NCBI GenBank assembly: GCA_002723275.1 | Contig: PBNZ01000021.1 | Location: forward strand, 111,931 to 175,930 | DNA from: Planctomycetaceae bacterium | GTDB taxonomy: Bacteria; Planctomycetota; Planctomycetia; Pirellulales; Pirellulaceae | DNA: 64,000 nt | Reading direction: 5' to 3' | Shown: positions 17,359-25,983 of the stretch, in pieces | Position numbering within the stretch: position 1 is the first letter of the stretch | How the letters are laid out: the number at the start of each line of letters is the position of its first letter | Translations under genes and position numbers: made by a program | The notes under the pieces: generated by a model | What the model was told of the DNA's origin: nothing | Seen by the model: only the letters and a program-made list of their open reading frames with translations | The model's database searches: none

Positions 17359-18891
17359 TCAAGTGGATGGTCGGGTCACTGTGATGGCAAACAGTTTAGC
17401 ATTTTCCAGATGCAGTCGTATCTGATATTTGCCCACCGGTAGATCAGAAATCTTTTTTTCGCGCCACTGCACCTGGTGATCCAGCTGATCGCCCTTGATG
17501 GGAATCGCATCGGCCTTGGTAAAGCCAGGAATCCGATATCCGCCCTCCGAAAGCAACTCGACCTGGATCTGGCCCGACTCCGCTGCCGCATTCATTCGCA
17601 TTTTGGCGTCGCGAGTGAGAAGCTGCGGCTTCAAAGTTACCTGGGCATACTCGTCGCGAGGCTGTAGGGCCGCAAAACGATCACGAGGAATCGAAGCAAC
17701 ACCGATTCCCGTCGTACTACTATCGAAATCGGAGTTCCAACTTGGATAGGAGCCGTAATAAAAGCGAATTTCATCCTGCAAAATAACCGGCGTTCCATTG
17801 GTCCACAGGCAACCAGCGTCGAACGATTTTCCGTCACCGCTCACTGGCAAAAACATTTTTTCCTGGAAAGGTCTCTGCCATTGAATTCCGTCTCGGCTGG
17901 TCGCCAATTCGGACGGCATGTTTCCGGTGCCTCCGCGGTCATATCCACCGAAATCAAGTCGTTGCACCAGCGAGAAATAAACCCCGTGATGATCGAATAC
18001 GGGAGCACCATGTAATTGGCCAAAGTCATCGTCAGTCGGCACCATGACGACGATCGGTTCTGACCAATTAATGAAGTCGCTCGATTCAGTGCGAACAACA
18101 GCACGCTTCCAAAAGCGATCGCCCTGAGGCCCGTCGATCCAAGTTTTGGAATAAATCACATATCGCCCATTATTTGGATCGATCATCAGGTCGATAACAT
18201 CGCTGATCGCCGGGCGTTGTTTGGGTGATGAAGCTGATTCACTGACCAGCGGCGGTTGACCTGGTTCACCATAGGCACCCTGCAGTCGCGGAGGTGCCTC
18301 GAATTTTTCCCAATGGATCCCATCTGGTGAAAAGGCGACGCAAAGCCCTGGCACCTGTTTGCCCTCGACGTCGACAAAATCCCAATAGGCCAGTTTGTAG
18401 CGGCGCTGTGGGTTCTTTTCGGACTCATCATGAACCACTGCGGCACCATAATTAACACTACGTCCTCCATTACCAACCAGAACAATATTCGTCTTCTTCT
18501 GATCATTGAAATCGAAGAGATCAAGATCTGGCTTTTCCCATACAATTCCGTCTCGAGATGTCGCATAACACAAGACGACTCGACGCGTAGGATCCTTTGC
18601 ACGACCCCCAGCGTACGCCTGATACCAGGCCTGGTATTCACCGGTATCAGGTCGACGATGCACACTACAGTAACCAATCGCCAGTTCCCATGGTTTTGCA
18701 TCTGCAATGACCGGTTGGGCGCGTTTTTGGGCGGGTTGGATTTTTCGCTCTGAACCGGCGCGATAGAGAATATCGGCGTCATCGACAAAAAGAATTGTTT
18801 GTTCATTTGCGACGGCGAAACATGACAAACACGCCACGACCAAAACACACGTTGCGATGCGTCGCACCTGACGCTTCAAGAAGATCCCCAT
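17359..18891 (-). CDS. Secreted beta-propeller glycosidase-like protein
   Basis: 510 residues with a clear signal peptide (RRIATCVLVVACLSCFAVA). The mature part begins TILFVDDADILYRAGS and carries repeated propeller signatures: YATSRDGIVWEKPDLDLFD, SPDGIHWEKFEAPP, TSRDGIQWQRPF. These line up with the second half of the downstream 813-residue protein, so the two are paralogs. C-terminal YRIPGFTKADAIPIKGD also matches that protein's GFSLADCATLIGDRL region. First gene of the minus-strand block, 110 bases ahead of the next gene, facing the plus-strand surface-protein pair across a 611-base gap. Enzyme activity is presumed only from fold resemblance. Confidence 0.75.
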   Translation of the reverse strand: MGIFLKRQVRRIATCVLVVACLSCFAVANEQTILFVDDADILYRAGSERKIQPAQKRAQPVIADAKPWELAIGYCSVHRRPDTGEYQAWYQAYAGGRAKDPTRRVVLCYATSRDGIVWEKPDLDLFDFNDQKKTNIVLVGNGGRSVNYGAAVVHDESEKNPQRRYKLAYWDFVDVEGKQVPGLCVAFSPDGIHWEKFEAPPRLQGAYGEPGQPPLVSESASSPKQRPAISDVIDLMIDPNNGRYVIYSKTWIDGPQGDRFWKRAVVRTESSDFINWSEPIVVMVPTDDDFGQLHGAPVFDHHGVYFSLVQRLDFGGYDRGGTGNMPSELATSRDGIQWQRPFQEKMFLPVSGDGKSFDAGCLWTNGTPVILQDEIRFYYGSYPSWNSDFDSSTTGIGVASIPRDRFAALQPRDEYAQVTLKPQLLTRDAKMRMNAAAESGQIQVELLSEGGYRIPGFTKADAIPIKGDQLDHQVQWREKKISDLPVGKYQIRLHLENAKLFAITVTRPST

Positions 18892-19082
18892 CGATTTAAA
18901 ATCCTCTCTGAATTACTGCCGTCGAAAATCACTTGCTGAAAGCCTTGACCGAAGATTTTTACGAAGCTCAACGGCAACAATCAACATGTCAACTATCGTA
19001 AACACTTCTTCGCAATAGCAAACCTCTGGCTTTATTTTTAACCTGTTTTTGACAGTGATGGATCGGCCGAGTCACTGAGTTT

Positions 19083-19112
19083 TTGACAACTCAATTGCCA
19101 GCCACTTATGGT
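19083..19112 (+). promoter_or_regulatory. Candidate sigma-70-type promoter for the surface-protein operon
   Basis: TTGACA at 19083-19088 matches the -35 consensus exactly. An 18-base spacer leads to TATGGT at 19107-19112, which matches 4 of 6 positions of the -10 consensus. It would give a leader of about 380 bases containing the 14-bp repeats. Planctomycete promoters are poorly defined and this call rests on sequence match alone. Confidence 0.3.
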
Positions 19113-19180
19113 TGTATCTGGTCGGCAATGGTTTTTACAGCCTTTTGCGTTTTAACGGATTTCGTCACCAAGACACTATA

Positions 19181-19222
19181 TTCGATGGAATTGGTTCGAT
19201 GGAAATGGTTCGATGGAAATGC
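19181..19222 (+). repeat. Three tandem copies of a 14-bp repeat
   Basis: TTCGATGGAATTGG, TTCGATGGAAATGG and TTCGATGGAAATGC follow one another directly at 19181, 19195 and 19209. Each copy holds the invariant decamer TTCGATGGAA. The position upstream of the LamG/PEP-CTERM gene fits a regulator-binding site or a slippage-prone leader; the function is unknown. Confidence 0.8.
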
Positions 19223-19502
19223 AAAGAGAGAGAATCCGTTGTACTCGCAACAGCTCCCTGTTGAAAAACGTTGATCTTCGTCTCACTTGATGTTTTTCTC
19301 GCAATCGATGGGTGGTCCGACATCGAAGATGGCCGTGCCTAGATTACAATCGAACGACGACGTTGGAAACATTGAGATCCGTTTTCTTCCATCGATTCCG
19401 AGGGAACTAAAGAATTCGAACAATAGACATCGCAAACAGTTAGCTAAAAACTTGCCCATAGATCTATGGTTCTTAAGCACTCCAATCAGGACGAAAATTG
19501 CC

Positions 19503-21443
19503 ATGAGAAAGCAACTGCTCCCAAACTTCGCAATCTTACTGCTCGGAATGCTGACTTCGAATTTACTGGCAGTGGACATCTACTTGGACTTCGAAGAGAC
19601 GAACTCGAAGTTTGCGATCGACAAACTCACTGAGGACGGCTCGCAAGACGGTCGTTTTGTTAATGCTGTTTCCACGACACCCGTGGGAGCTCCGTTTGGC
19701 AATCGTGCCGCTTTATTTGAAGAGCCCGAGGAGCAAGAAGGAGTTCCCCCCTTTAGTACACTCGAAATTCCCGACACGTTATTCGATGAGGATTTCTCAC
19801 TGACGGTCGCCATGCACGTCGAGAATCGCGAAGAGAATCTGGACTTCACTCGACTCTTCTCAACCTTCCAGGGAGCAGGGGGACTCGTTCCCGAGCGATC
19901 CATTTTTCTGGATCACGATCCCTCGGGGAGTACGATCCCGGGTATTCGTGCGATCATCAACTCGACCGTTGTCCAAACGGATTTCGTGCCGGATGGGATG
20001 TCTGATCCGGGCTACCATCATTATGCAATGACGATCGAAGACGGTGAGGTCGTCGTTTATTTCGATGGCGAGGAAGTAATTTCTGACTTTGTCGGCGTTG
20101 GCTACAGCAACGACGTCATGAATATCCATATCGGGGAAGATCCGCACGATGGTGGTGGCTCAGCGAATGAACAACTGATCGGAAACTTTGATGAAGTCCT
20201 CGTGATTGAGCGAGCTTTATCGGCGAATGACATTTCTTTGTTGGCCGATGGAAATCTAGTTTCCAGCGTGGTGACACCCAACGGAAATGAACGAGCGGTT
20301 TATTACGACTTTGAAGGCGACACGGGGAAAACCTTTTCAGACCGATTTACGGCCGATGGGGCGCAGCACGGAATTTCACATCGAAAGGTGCGCGTCGATG
20401 AAACGGCAACTCATGCCAAACTTGGCAGCGGATCCGCTCAGATCGAACACCCCGTGTCTGAAGATTCGTCGGTTTTCAGTCAAATTGACCTGGGTGAAGT
20501 TGGCAATCTTGGTGAGCAGTTCACCCTGTCAGCAGTGGTCAACGTCTCGGGCGGCGGCTTTCCCTTTGATGGCCTGACACGATTGTTCAGTAGCTTCAAA
20601 GGATCCGGTCCCATTGGTCCGGAAGAATTGATTTTCGATTTCGATCCTTTCGCTTCCATCGAAAACATCGGTATGCGACTATTGCTGCCAGGGGGCGAGA
20701 GTGTGATGTCGGATGTGACCTTTTCGACGGATGAAGACCATTTACTGACCGCGGTCTACGACGATGGCAGCGTCAATCTCTACCTCGATGGCGAATTGGT
20801 TGGCGAGGGTGACGCGTCATTCGGCGAAATCGACTTGGGCACAACGCCCTTGAAGATTGGTGAAGACGTGGGTGGCATTGTTAACGAAAACTACATCGGC
20901 ATCATGGATGACGTTCTGGTTCTCAGTCGGGCGTTGAGCGAAAACGACGTCGCTCAATTGGCTGCGGTCGGCGCCGCGGAATTCCTGGGACTCGGAGGAC
21001 TAGCGGGTGATTTCAATGGCGACGGCATCCTCGACGTCGCAGACATTAATCGACTGAGTGCTGAATCTGCCGCGGGTAAGCATCGCGCCGAATTCGATCT
21101 CGACAACGACGGATTCGTGAATGCCAGCGACATCAGCGTTTGGGTCCGAGATCTAAAGCAGACCTGGTTGGGTGACGCAAATCTGGACGGTGAATTCAAT
21201 TCGACCGATCTTGTTGTGGTCTTCGCGGCTGGCTTGTTTGAGCTTGATCGGGATGCAACCTGGGATCAAGGCGACTGGAACGGCGACTTGCGGTTCGGCT
21301 CCGGCGACCTCGTCACCGCGTTTGTCGATGGTGGTTACGAGCAGGGTACACGCAACGCACAAGCCGTCCCTGAACCGGGCTCCTTGATGTTACTCGGTCT
21401 CGCCTTCCTAGGATTCTTTGCAAGCCGCAGAACCAACCGTTGA
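19503..21443 (+). CDS. Secreted LamG-domain protein with dockerin-like repeats and PEP-CTERM anchor
   Basis: About 646 residues from the ATG at 19503, chosen because it begins a signal peptide (MRKQLLPNFAILLLGMLTS) with AGGA about 12 bases upstream. Two LamG/concanavalin-like domains follow (YLDFEETNSKF... and YYDFEGDTGKTF..., the first with IGEDPHDGGGSANEQLIGN). Then come EF-hand/dockerin-like calcium loops: DFNGDGILDVADIN, DLDNDGFVNASDIS, DANLDGEFNSTDLV, DWNGDLRFGSGDLV. The end is a textbook PEP-CTERM tail (VPEPGSLMLLGLAFLGFFA then basic RRTNR), normally processed by an exosortase. Likely an exported surface protein that binds glycan or matrix. The stop codon shares one base with the start of the next gene (TGATG). 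Confidence 0.88.
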   Translation: MRKQLLPNFAILLLGMLTSNLLAVDIYLDFEETNSKFAIDKLTEDGSQDGRFVNAVSTTPVGAPFGNRAALFEEPEEQEGVPPFSTLEIPDTLFDEDFSLTVAMHVENREENLDFTRLFSTFQGAGGLVPERSIFLDHDPSGSTIPGIRAIINSTVVQTDFVPDGMSDPGYHHYAMTIEDGEVVVYFDGEEVISDFVGVGYSNDVMNIHIGEDPHDGGGSANEQLIGNFDEVLVIERALSANDISLLADGNLVSSVVTPNGNERAVYYDFEGDTGKTFSDRFTADGAQHGISHRKVRVDETATHAKLGSGSAQIEHPVSEDSSVFSQIDLGEVGNLGEQFTLSAVVNVSGGGFPFDGLTRLFSSFKGSGPIGPEELIFDFDPFASIENIGMRLLLPGGESVMSDVTFSTDEDHLLTAVYDDGSVNLYLDGELVGEGDASFGEIDLGTTPLKIGEDVGGIVNENYIGIMDDVLVLSRALSENDVAQLAAVGAAEFLGLGGLAGDFNGDGILDVADINRLSAESAAGKHRAEFDLDNDGFVNASDISVWVRDLKQTWLGDANLDGEFNSTDLVVVFAAGLFELDRDATWDQGDWNGDLRFGSGDLVTAFVDGGYEQGTRNAQAVPEPGSLMLLGLAFLGFFASRRTNR

Positions 21444-24400
21444 TGAAACGATCCGTGACACGAAATCACCGAACCAACCTCCGATTAGAGACCTTGGAGC
21501 AGCGTCACCTGCTGACGGGACTCCCCGTGATTTCGGAGTTCGTGGCCAGCAATCGCGACAGCCTGCTGGATGGCGATACTCCCCCCGGTTCACCGGATTG
21601 GATTGAGCTGTACAACGCGGGCGACGAAGCGGTCAATCTGGAAGGTTGGTATCTCACCGACGATCCAGGAGATCTGAAAAAATGGCGTTTTCCAGCGACA
21701 ACGCTAAACGTCAGCGATTTCAAAATCGTTTTTGCTTCTGGTGATGACGCGGTCGATCCAGCCGGAAATCTTCACACGAATTTTCGTCTCAGTGCGGGCG
21801 GCGAATATCTTGGACTCGTCAAGCCTGATGGCACATCCGTCGTGAGTGACTACGGATCTGCAGCTGAGGATTATCCGCGTCAGGCTACCGACATCTCCTT
21901 TGGACGCGTCATGGTGCCCGTTCAAAAAGCACTGGTCAGCCGAGAATCGGCAGTTCGGTTCCTGGTACCAACTTCTGAATCGGCGCAGGACTGGACGCAA
22001 ACCGACTTTGTCGATGCGCCGGAACTCACAAACTGGTCGGAGCTAAAGACTCCGCTGGGCTATAGTGACTCGGCAGCTCTGCAAGCGTTAATTCAAAATG
22101 ACGTAAGTGGTTCAATGCAGGGTTTGAATAGTTCCGCCTGGCTACGAATTCCGTTTGAGACAGACGAAGCTGTTTCCTTCGACGCGTTGACCTTGCAAGT
22201 CGCTGCCGACGATGGATTCGTCGCCTATCTGAATGGAACTCGCATTGCATCGCAAAACGCCCCAGAATCATTAACTCACGACGCCCAGGCGACGGCCTTC
22301 CATCATGTATTGGGCAAAAGCCTGGTTGTTGATCCAACGGAGCGAGCGATCTGGTATTCGTTTGAGGACGATGGCGGACAATCGGTCACCGATCAACTCA
22401 CCGCAGATGGATCCCAGGAACCTGTTTTCAACAGTGGTGGTAGCGTCGACACAAGGTCTGACCAGGCTGCGTTTGGCGAGCGATCGCTTCGATTACCGGG
22501 CTCACCAGGACCGCCGAACATTTTTAATCGAATTCAGTTACCCGAGACACGTGATTTAGGCAGCCAATTTACTCTGGCGATGCACGTTAATGCAGCCAAC
22601 CGACACCAGCGACTGTTTTCCAATTTCAATGGAACGGGTGCCGTTGGCTCCGAAAGACTCATCTTTGACATCGACCCGAGCGGTCAACAAATACCCGGCA
22701 TAAGATTCATCATCGGTAACCGCGGGGTCCTCCAGACAGATGCCGTTCCAAGTCAGCTGCAGGTCGACGGCTATCATCATTTTGCCGCTACCTATGATGA
22801 TGGATTGGTCCAGCTTTATTTGGACGGAGAGTTGGTTGCCTCGGGCCAGCTCGGTAACGGCCCGTTGGAAATGCCGCTTGATCTGTTCGTCGGTGAAGAT
22901 CCGCACGATGGTGGCGGCACCGCCAACGAACAACTCGCGGGTAATGTCGACGACCTGCTGGTGCTCTGTAACACGGCTCTCCCGGCGACCGATCTCGAAC
23001 TGTTGGCTCAGCAGGGTGGTGAAGCATTGTTCGAAACCGGAGGTCGAGACATCGTTTTCGAAGAGTTTGATGTGAGCGACCAGGTCCAAGCCTTGAGGCA
23101 GGGACACAACGTTTTGGCCATCCAAGCACTCAACAGTGCTACCGACGATGATGACTTTTTCATCGCCGCAGAATTGATTGGCGAACAACCACCGGACCGT
23201 TTTCCACCCGGATTTTTCCCCGATGCAACCCCGGGTGAAATCAACGGAGTTCCTCTGAAGGGTCTAGTCGAACAAGCGACGTTCAGCCGCACCCGAGGCT
23301 TTTATAGCGAGCCGTTCGAGGTCGATCTAACGGCGGCGACGCCAGGTGCCAGCCTGATCTATACCCTGGATGGAAGTGAGCCAACGCTCACAAATGGCAC
23401 CATCATCTCGCCCACAAATTCACAGTCAGCTCCCGTCGGTCGGCTGCTGATCGAAACGACGACGACGCTTCGCGTGGCCGCAGTCAAGGAAGGATACTTG
23501 CCCTCCAAAGCCATCACGCACTCCTACGTTTTTCTGGCAGATGTGCTGCGGCAGCCCAAGCTACCCGAAGGACACCCGAAACGCTGGGGAAGGATGAGGG
23601 CCGACTACGAGATGGATCCAGAGATTGTGGATCAGTCACCCTATCAGGAAACCATTTTGGACGACCTGAAATCGCTGCCGTCCGTTTCACTCACCATTGA
23701 TACAGACGATTTTTTTGGAAGCGAAGGAATCTATTCGAACACTGTTGAGCGAGGTCGATCTTGGGAGAAGCCGGTTTCTGTTGAATACTTCGACCCCAAA
23801 AACAATGACCAATTCCAAATCGATGCGGGACTGAGAGTTCACGGCGGATATTCACGTCAACCGGAAGCCACACCCCAACATTCATTGCGCATGCACTTCC
23901 GCAACGAGTATGGCGAAGGCAAGCTCCGCTTTCCGCTGTTTGCCGACTCGACCGTTGACGAATTCGACTCATTGGTGCTGAACGCTCAGTCGAGTGACAA
24001 CTGGACCAGTATCAATACAACCACGGGGCGGATCGCACAGTTCATGCGCGACCAATGGGCTCAGGACATGCAACGAGAAATGGGCCATCCCCATGTTCCC
24101 GGCAAATATGTCCATGTTTACATCAACGGAATGTATTGGGGGCTATACGGCTTGATGGAGCGTCCCGACGATGACTTTGCCGCAGCTCACCTTGGCGGTG
24201 ATGATGAAGAATATGACGTCATCGTGGATGAAATAGCTAACAGCGGAAATCTGACCGCCTGGAACGAATTGCTGCGCAGGGTACGGAGCGAGGAATATGA
24301 TCGCGTCCCCGAGTTGCTCGACGTCGATAACTTTATCGACTACATGATCGTCAACATCTACATGGGCAACTGGGATTGGCCAGACCATAACTGGAATGCC

Positions 24401-25489
24401 GTTCGTCGGCGCGCTGATGGAGAGCGATTCACGTTTCTGGTTTGGGACTCCGAGGTGGGACTGGGGATTGGTGTCAACTATCCAGGGCCCATCAAGGAAC
24501 GCATTTTGGACGTCGATCTGGCAGGACGACGCAGAGACGTAGGTACGGTCGACACCCGTAATGGTCCCGGCGAAATCTATCGACTGCTTAAGAAGGATCC
24601 AGAATTCCGGCTGCAGTTCGCAGATCGTTTGCAACAGCATCTATTCAATGATGGAGCACTCACCTCAAGTCGCGCTGCCGAAGTTTACCAGGCAAGGGCA
24701 AACGAGATCGAAGCGGCGCTCGTTGGCCAGGCGGCACGATGGGGCGATGTACGGCGTCGAACTCCCGACGTCCCTGACGGGGTCTGGGCTGCGGAACGAG
24801 ATTGGATCCTCAACGAATTCTTCGTTGCCAGGCCTACCATTGTGCTGGAAGATTTCCGTGACGAACAGCTCTTCCCCAATGTCTCGGCTCCCGAGTTCAA
24901 TCGTCACGGGGGTGCCGTCAAATTGGGCTTCGAGTTGACGCTCAGCCACGAAACGCCAGCGGCCCAGATCTTGTTCACGCTCGACGGAACGGACCCGCGA
25001 CAACCAGGCGGAGAGAACTCGCCAACAGCACTCTCCTACGATCAGGCCATATCCATTCGTAGTGCCACCTCAATTCGCTCACGCGCTCTGCTCAATGGGG
25101 AATGGTCGGCACTCACTCAAGCATCCTTGACGCTGGTCGATCACCCAGGCGACTTCAATCAGGACGGATCGATCGATCATGCTGACATTGCAACGATGTG
25201 CCTGGCGATTCGCACCTCCGATCCTTCCAAAGATTTGACCGAGGATGGACAAACCAATACGGACGATCTGGTGGAACTGGTCACAAACGGCATCGGCTCC
25301 ACCATGGGTGATGCCAATCTCGACGGCCAATTCAATTCATCGGATCTGGTGCAGATTTTCCAGGCCGGTCAATATGACGATGATCTGGCAAACAACTCGG
25401 TCTGGGCGACAGGCGACTGGAACTGTGACGGTGAATTCGACTCGTCGGATCTGGTATTCGCCTTTCAATTCGGCGGCTATGCTGACTGA
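21443..25489 (+). CDS. Giant surface protein: LE-x-R signal, lamin-tail, LamG, CotH kinase-like, dockerin-like
   Basis: About 1348 residues. The start has the LE-x-R-x-LL-type motif (RLETLEQRHLLTG). In order: lamin-tail domain (ISEFVASN...DWIELYNAG...GWYLTDD), a jelly-roll-like domain interrupted by a LamG module (GEDPHDGGGTANEQLAGN), a chitobiase-type C-terminal motif (LIYTLDGSEPT), a CotH kinase-like domain (MYWGLYGLMERPDDDF, NWDWPDHNWN, FLVWDSEVGLG), a second FTLDGTDPR motif, and calcium-loop dockerin-like repeats (DFNQDGSIDHADI, DANLDGQFNSSDLV, DWNCDGEFDSSDLV). CotH proteins are secreted atypical protein kinases; the Asp/Asn and Asp residues of the active site appear present. The tail closely resembles that of the preceding gene, with which it overlaps. 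Start: ATG at 21443; a TTG directly before it is also in frame. Confidence 0.88.
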   Translation: MKRSVTRNHRTNLRLETLEQRHLLTGLPVISEFVASNRDSLLDGDTPPGSPDWIELYNAGDEAVNLEGWYLTDDPGDLKKWRFPATTLNVSDFKIVFASGDDAVDPAGNLHTNFRLSAGGEYLGLVKPDGTSVVSDYGSAAEDYPRQATDISFGRVMVPVQKALVSRESAVRFLVPTSESAQDWTQTDFVDAPELTNWSELKTPLGYSDSAALQALIQNDVSGSMQGLNSSAWLRIPFETDEAVSFDALTLQVAADDGFVAYLNGTRIASQNAPESLTHDAQATAFHHVLGKSLVVDPTERAIWYSFEDDGGQSVTDQLTADGSQEPVFNSGGSVDTRSDQAAFGERSLRLPGSPGPPNIFNRIQLPETRDLGSQFTLAMHVNAANRHQRLFSNFNGTGAVGSERLIFDIDPSGQQIPGIRFIIGNRGVLQTDAVPSQLQVDGYHHFAATYDDGLVQLYLDGELVASGQLGNGPLEMPLDLFVGEDPHDGGGTANEQLAGNVDDLLVLCNTALPATDLELLAQQGGEALFETGGRDIVFEEFDVSDQVQALRQGHNVLAIQALNSATDDDDFFIAAELIGEQPPDRFPPGFFPDATPGEINGVPLKGLVEQATFSRTRGFYSEPFEVDLTAATPGASLIYTLDGSEPTLTNGTIISPTNSQSAPVGRLLIETTTTLRVAAVKEGYLPSKAITHSYVFLADVLRQPKLPEGHPKRWGRMRADYEMDPEIVDQSPYQETILDDLKSLPSVSLTIDTDDFFGSEGIYSNTVERGRSWEKPVSVEYFDPKNNDQFQIDAGLRVHGGYSRQPEATPQHSLRMHFRNEYGEGKLRFPLFADSTVDEFDSLVLNAQSSDNWTSINTTTGRIAQFMRDQWAQDMQREMGHPHVPGKYVHVYINGMYWGLYGLMERPDDDFAAAHLGGDDEEYDVIVDEIANSGNLTAWNELLRRVRSEEYDRVPELLDVDNFIDYMIVNIYMGNWDWPDHNWNAVRRRADGERFTFLVWDSEVGLGIGVNYPGPIKERILDVDLAGRRRDVGTVDTRNGPGEIYRLLKKDPEFRLQFADRLQQHLFNDGALTSSRAAEVYQARANEIEAALVGQAARWGDVRRRTPDVPDGVWAAERDWILNEFFVARPTIVLEDFRDEQLFPNVSAPEFNRHGGAVKLGFELTLSHETPAAQILFTLDGTDPRQPGGENSPTALSYDQAISIRSATSIRSRALLNGEWSALTQASLTLVDHPGDFNQDGSIDHADIATMCLAIRTSDPSKDLTEDGQTNTDDLVELVTNGIGSTMGDANLDGQFNSSDLVQIFQAGQYDDDLANNSVWATGDWNCDGEFDSSDLVFAFQFGGYAD

Positions 25490-25755
25490 TCGATAGCAAG
25501 CTCGCTTGAGTCTGTCAGATCACGTCTCTCTCTTCCAGCGGCAGACATGTCCATCCATCGAACGTCAAAGACTTGCAAGCAATACAAGCTTTGCGAAGGC
25601 TTCCGGGCAATCAATAGAATTCAAACAGAAAGGCTGCCTTTGATTGCTTATTTTTGCTATCGTATCGAACCGGTCGTGGGGACCAGTGGCCAATCCACCT
25701 TCGTCAGTGGAACGCTTATCACCCACGAAAAGGCAGGCGAAACCAACCGGGCACG

Positions 25756-25790
25756 AAAAAACCCGATTCGAGAAAAATCTCAAATCGGGT
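25756..25790 (-). terminator. Intrinsic terminator of tRNA-Ala
   Basis: On the minus strand, ACCCGATT and AATCGGGT form an 8-bp stem, extended by TGAG/CTCG around a short ATTTTT loop, and are followed by TTTTTT. It starts 11 bases after the tRNA 3' end. Confidence 0.85.
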
Positions 25791-25798
25791 CCGTTCAC

Positions 25799-25873
<75 letters not shown>

Positions 25874-25983
25874 CGAGATAATTCGGGCATGATCCGAAGA
25901 GAAAACGTTATCACCGCCAAGTTCTATTGTCAAGGACCGTCATTCGTGTCGCTCATTCACACCGATTTTAGTGGTTCGGCCGC

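Larger units (their letters stand above)
18892..19502. other. Divergent intergenic region with repeats and a candidate promoter; no gene supported
   Basis: This region separates the minus-strand catabolic block from the plus-strand surface-protein pair and must carry promoters for both. A perfect -35 box and a three-copy 14-bp repeat are listed separately. The open frame from 19287 continues into the LamG gene but its first 72 codons show no signal peptide or domain, so I treat them as leader sequence. The small ORF at 19083-19274 has no supporting feature. Confidence 0.55.

Noticed and set aside
19181-19222. CRISPR-like array
   Set aside because: Repeats are only 14 bp with no spacers and no cas genes are in the window.
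19287-19502. 72-codon N-terminal extension of the LamG protein
   Set aside because: No signal or homology, whereas the ATG at 19503 starts a clear signal peptide.
22556-23188. 210-residue minus-strand ORF
   Set aside because: Antisense to the LamG insert of the CotH protein.
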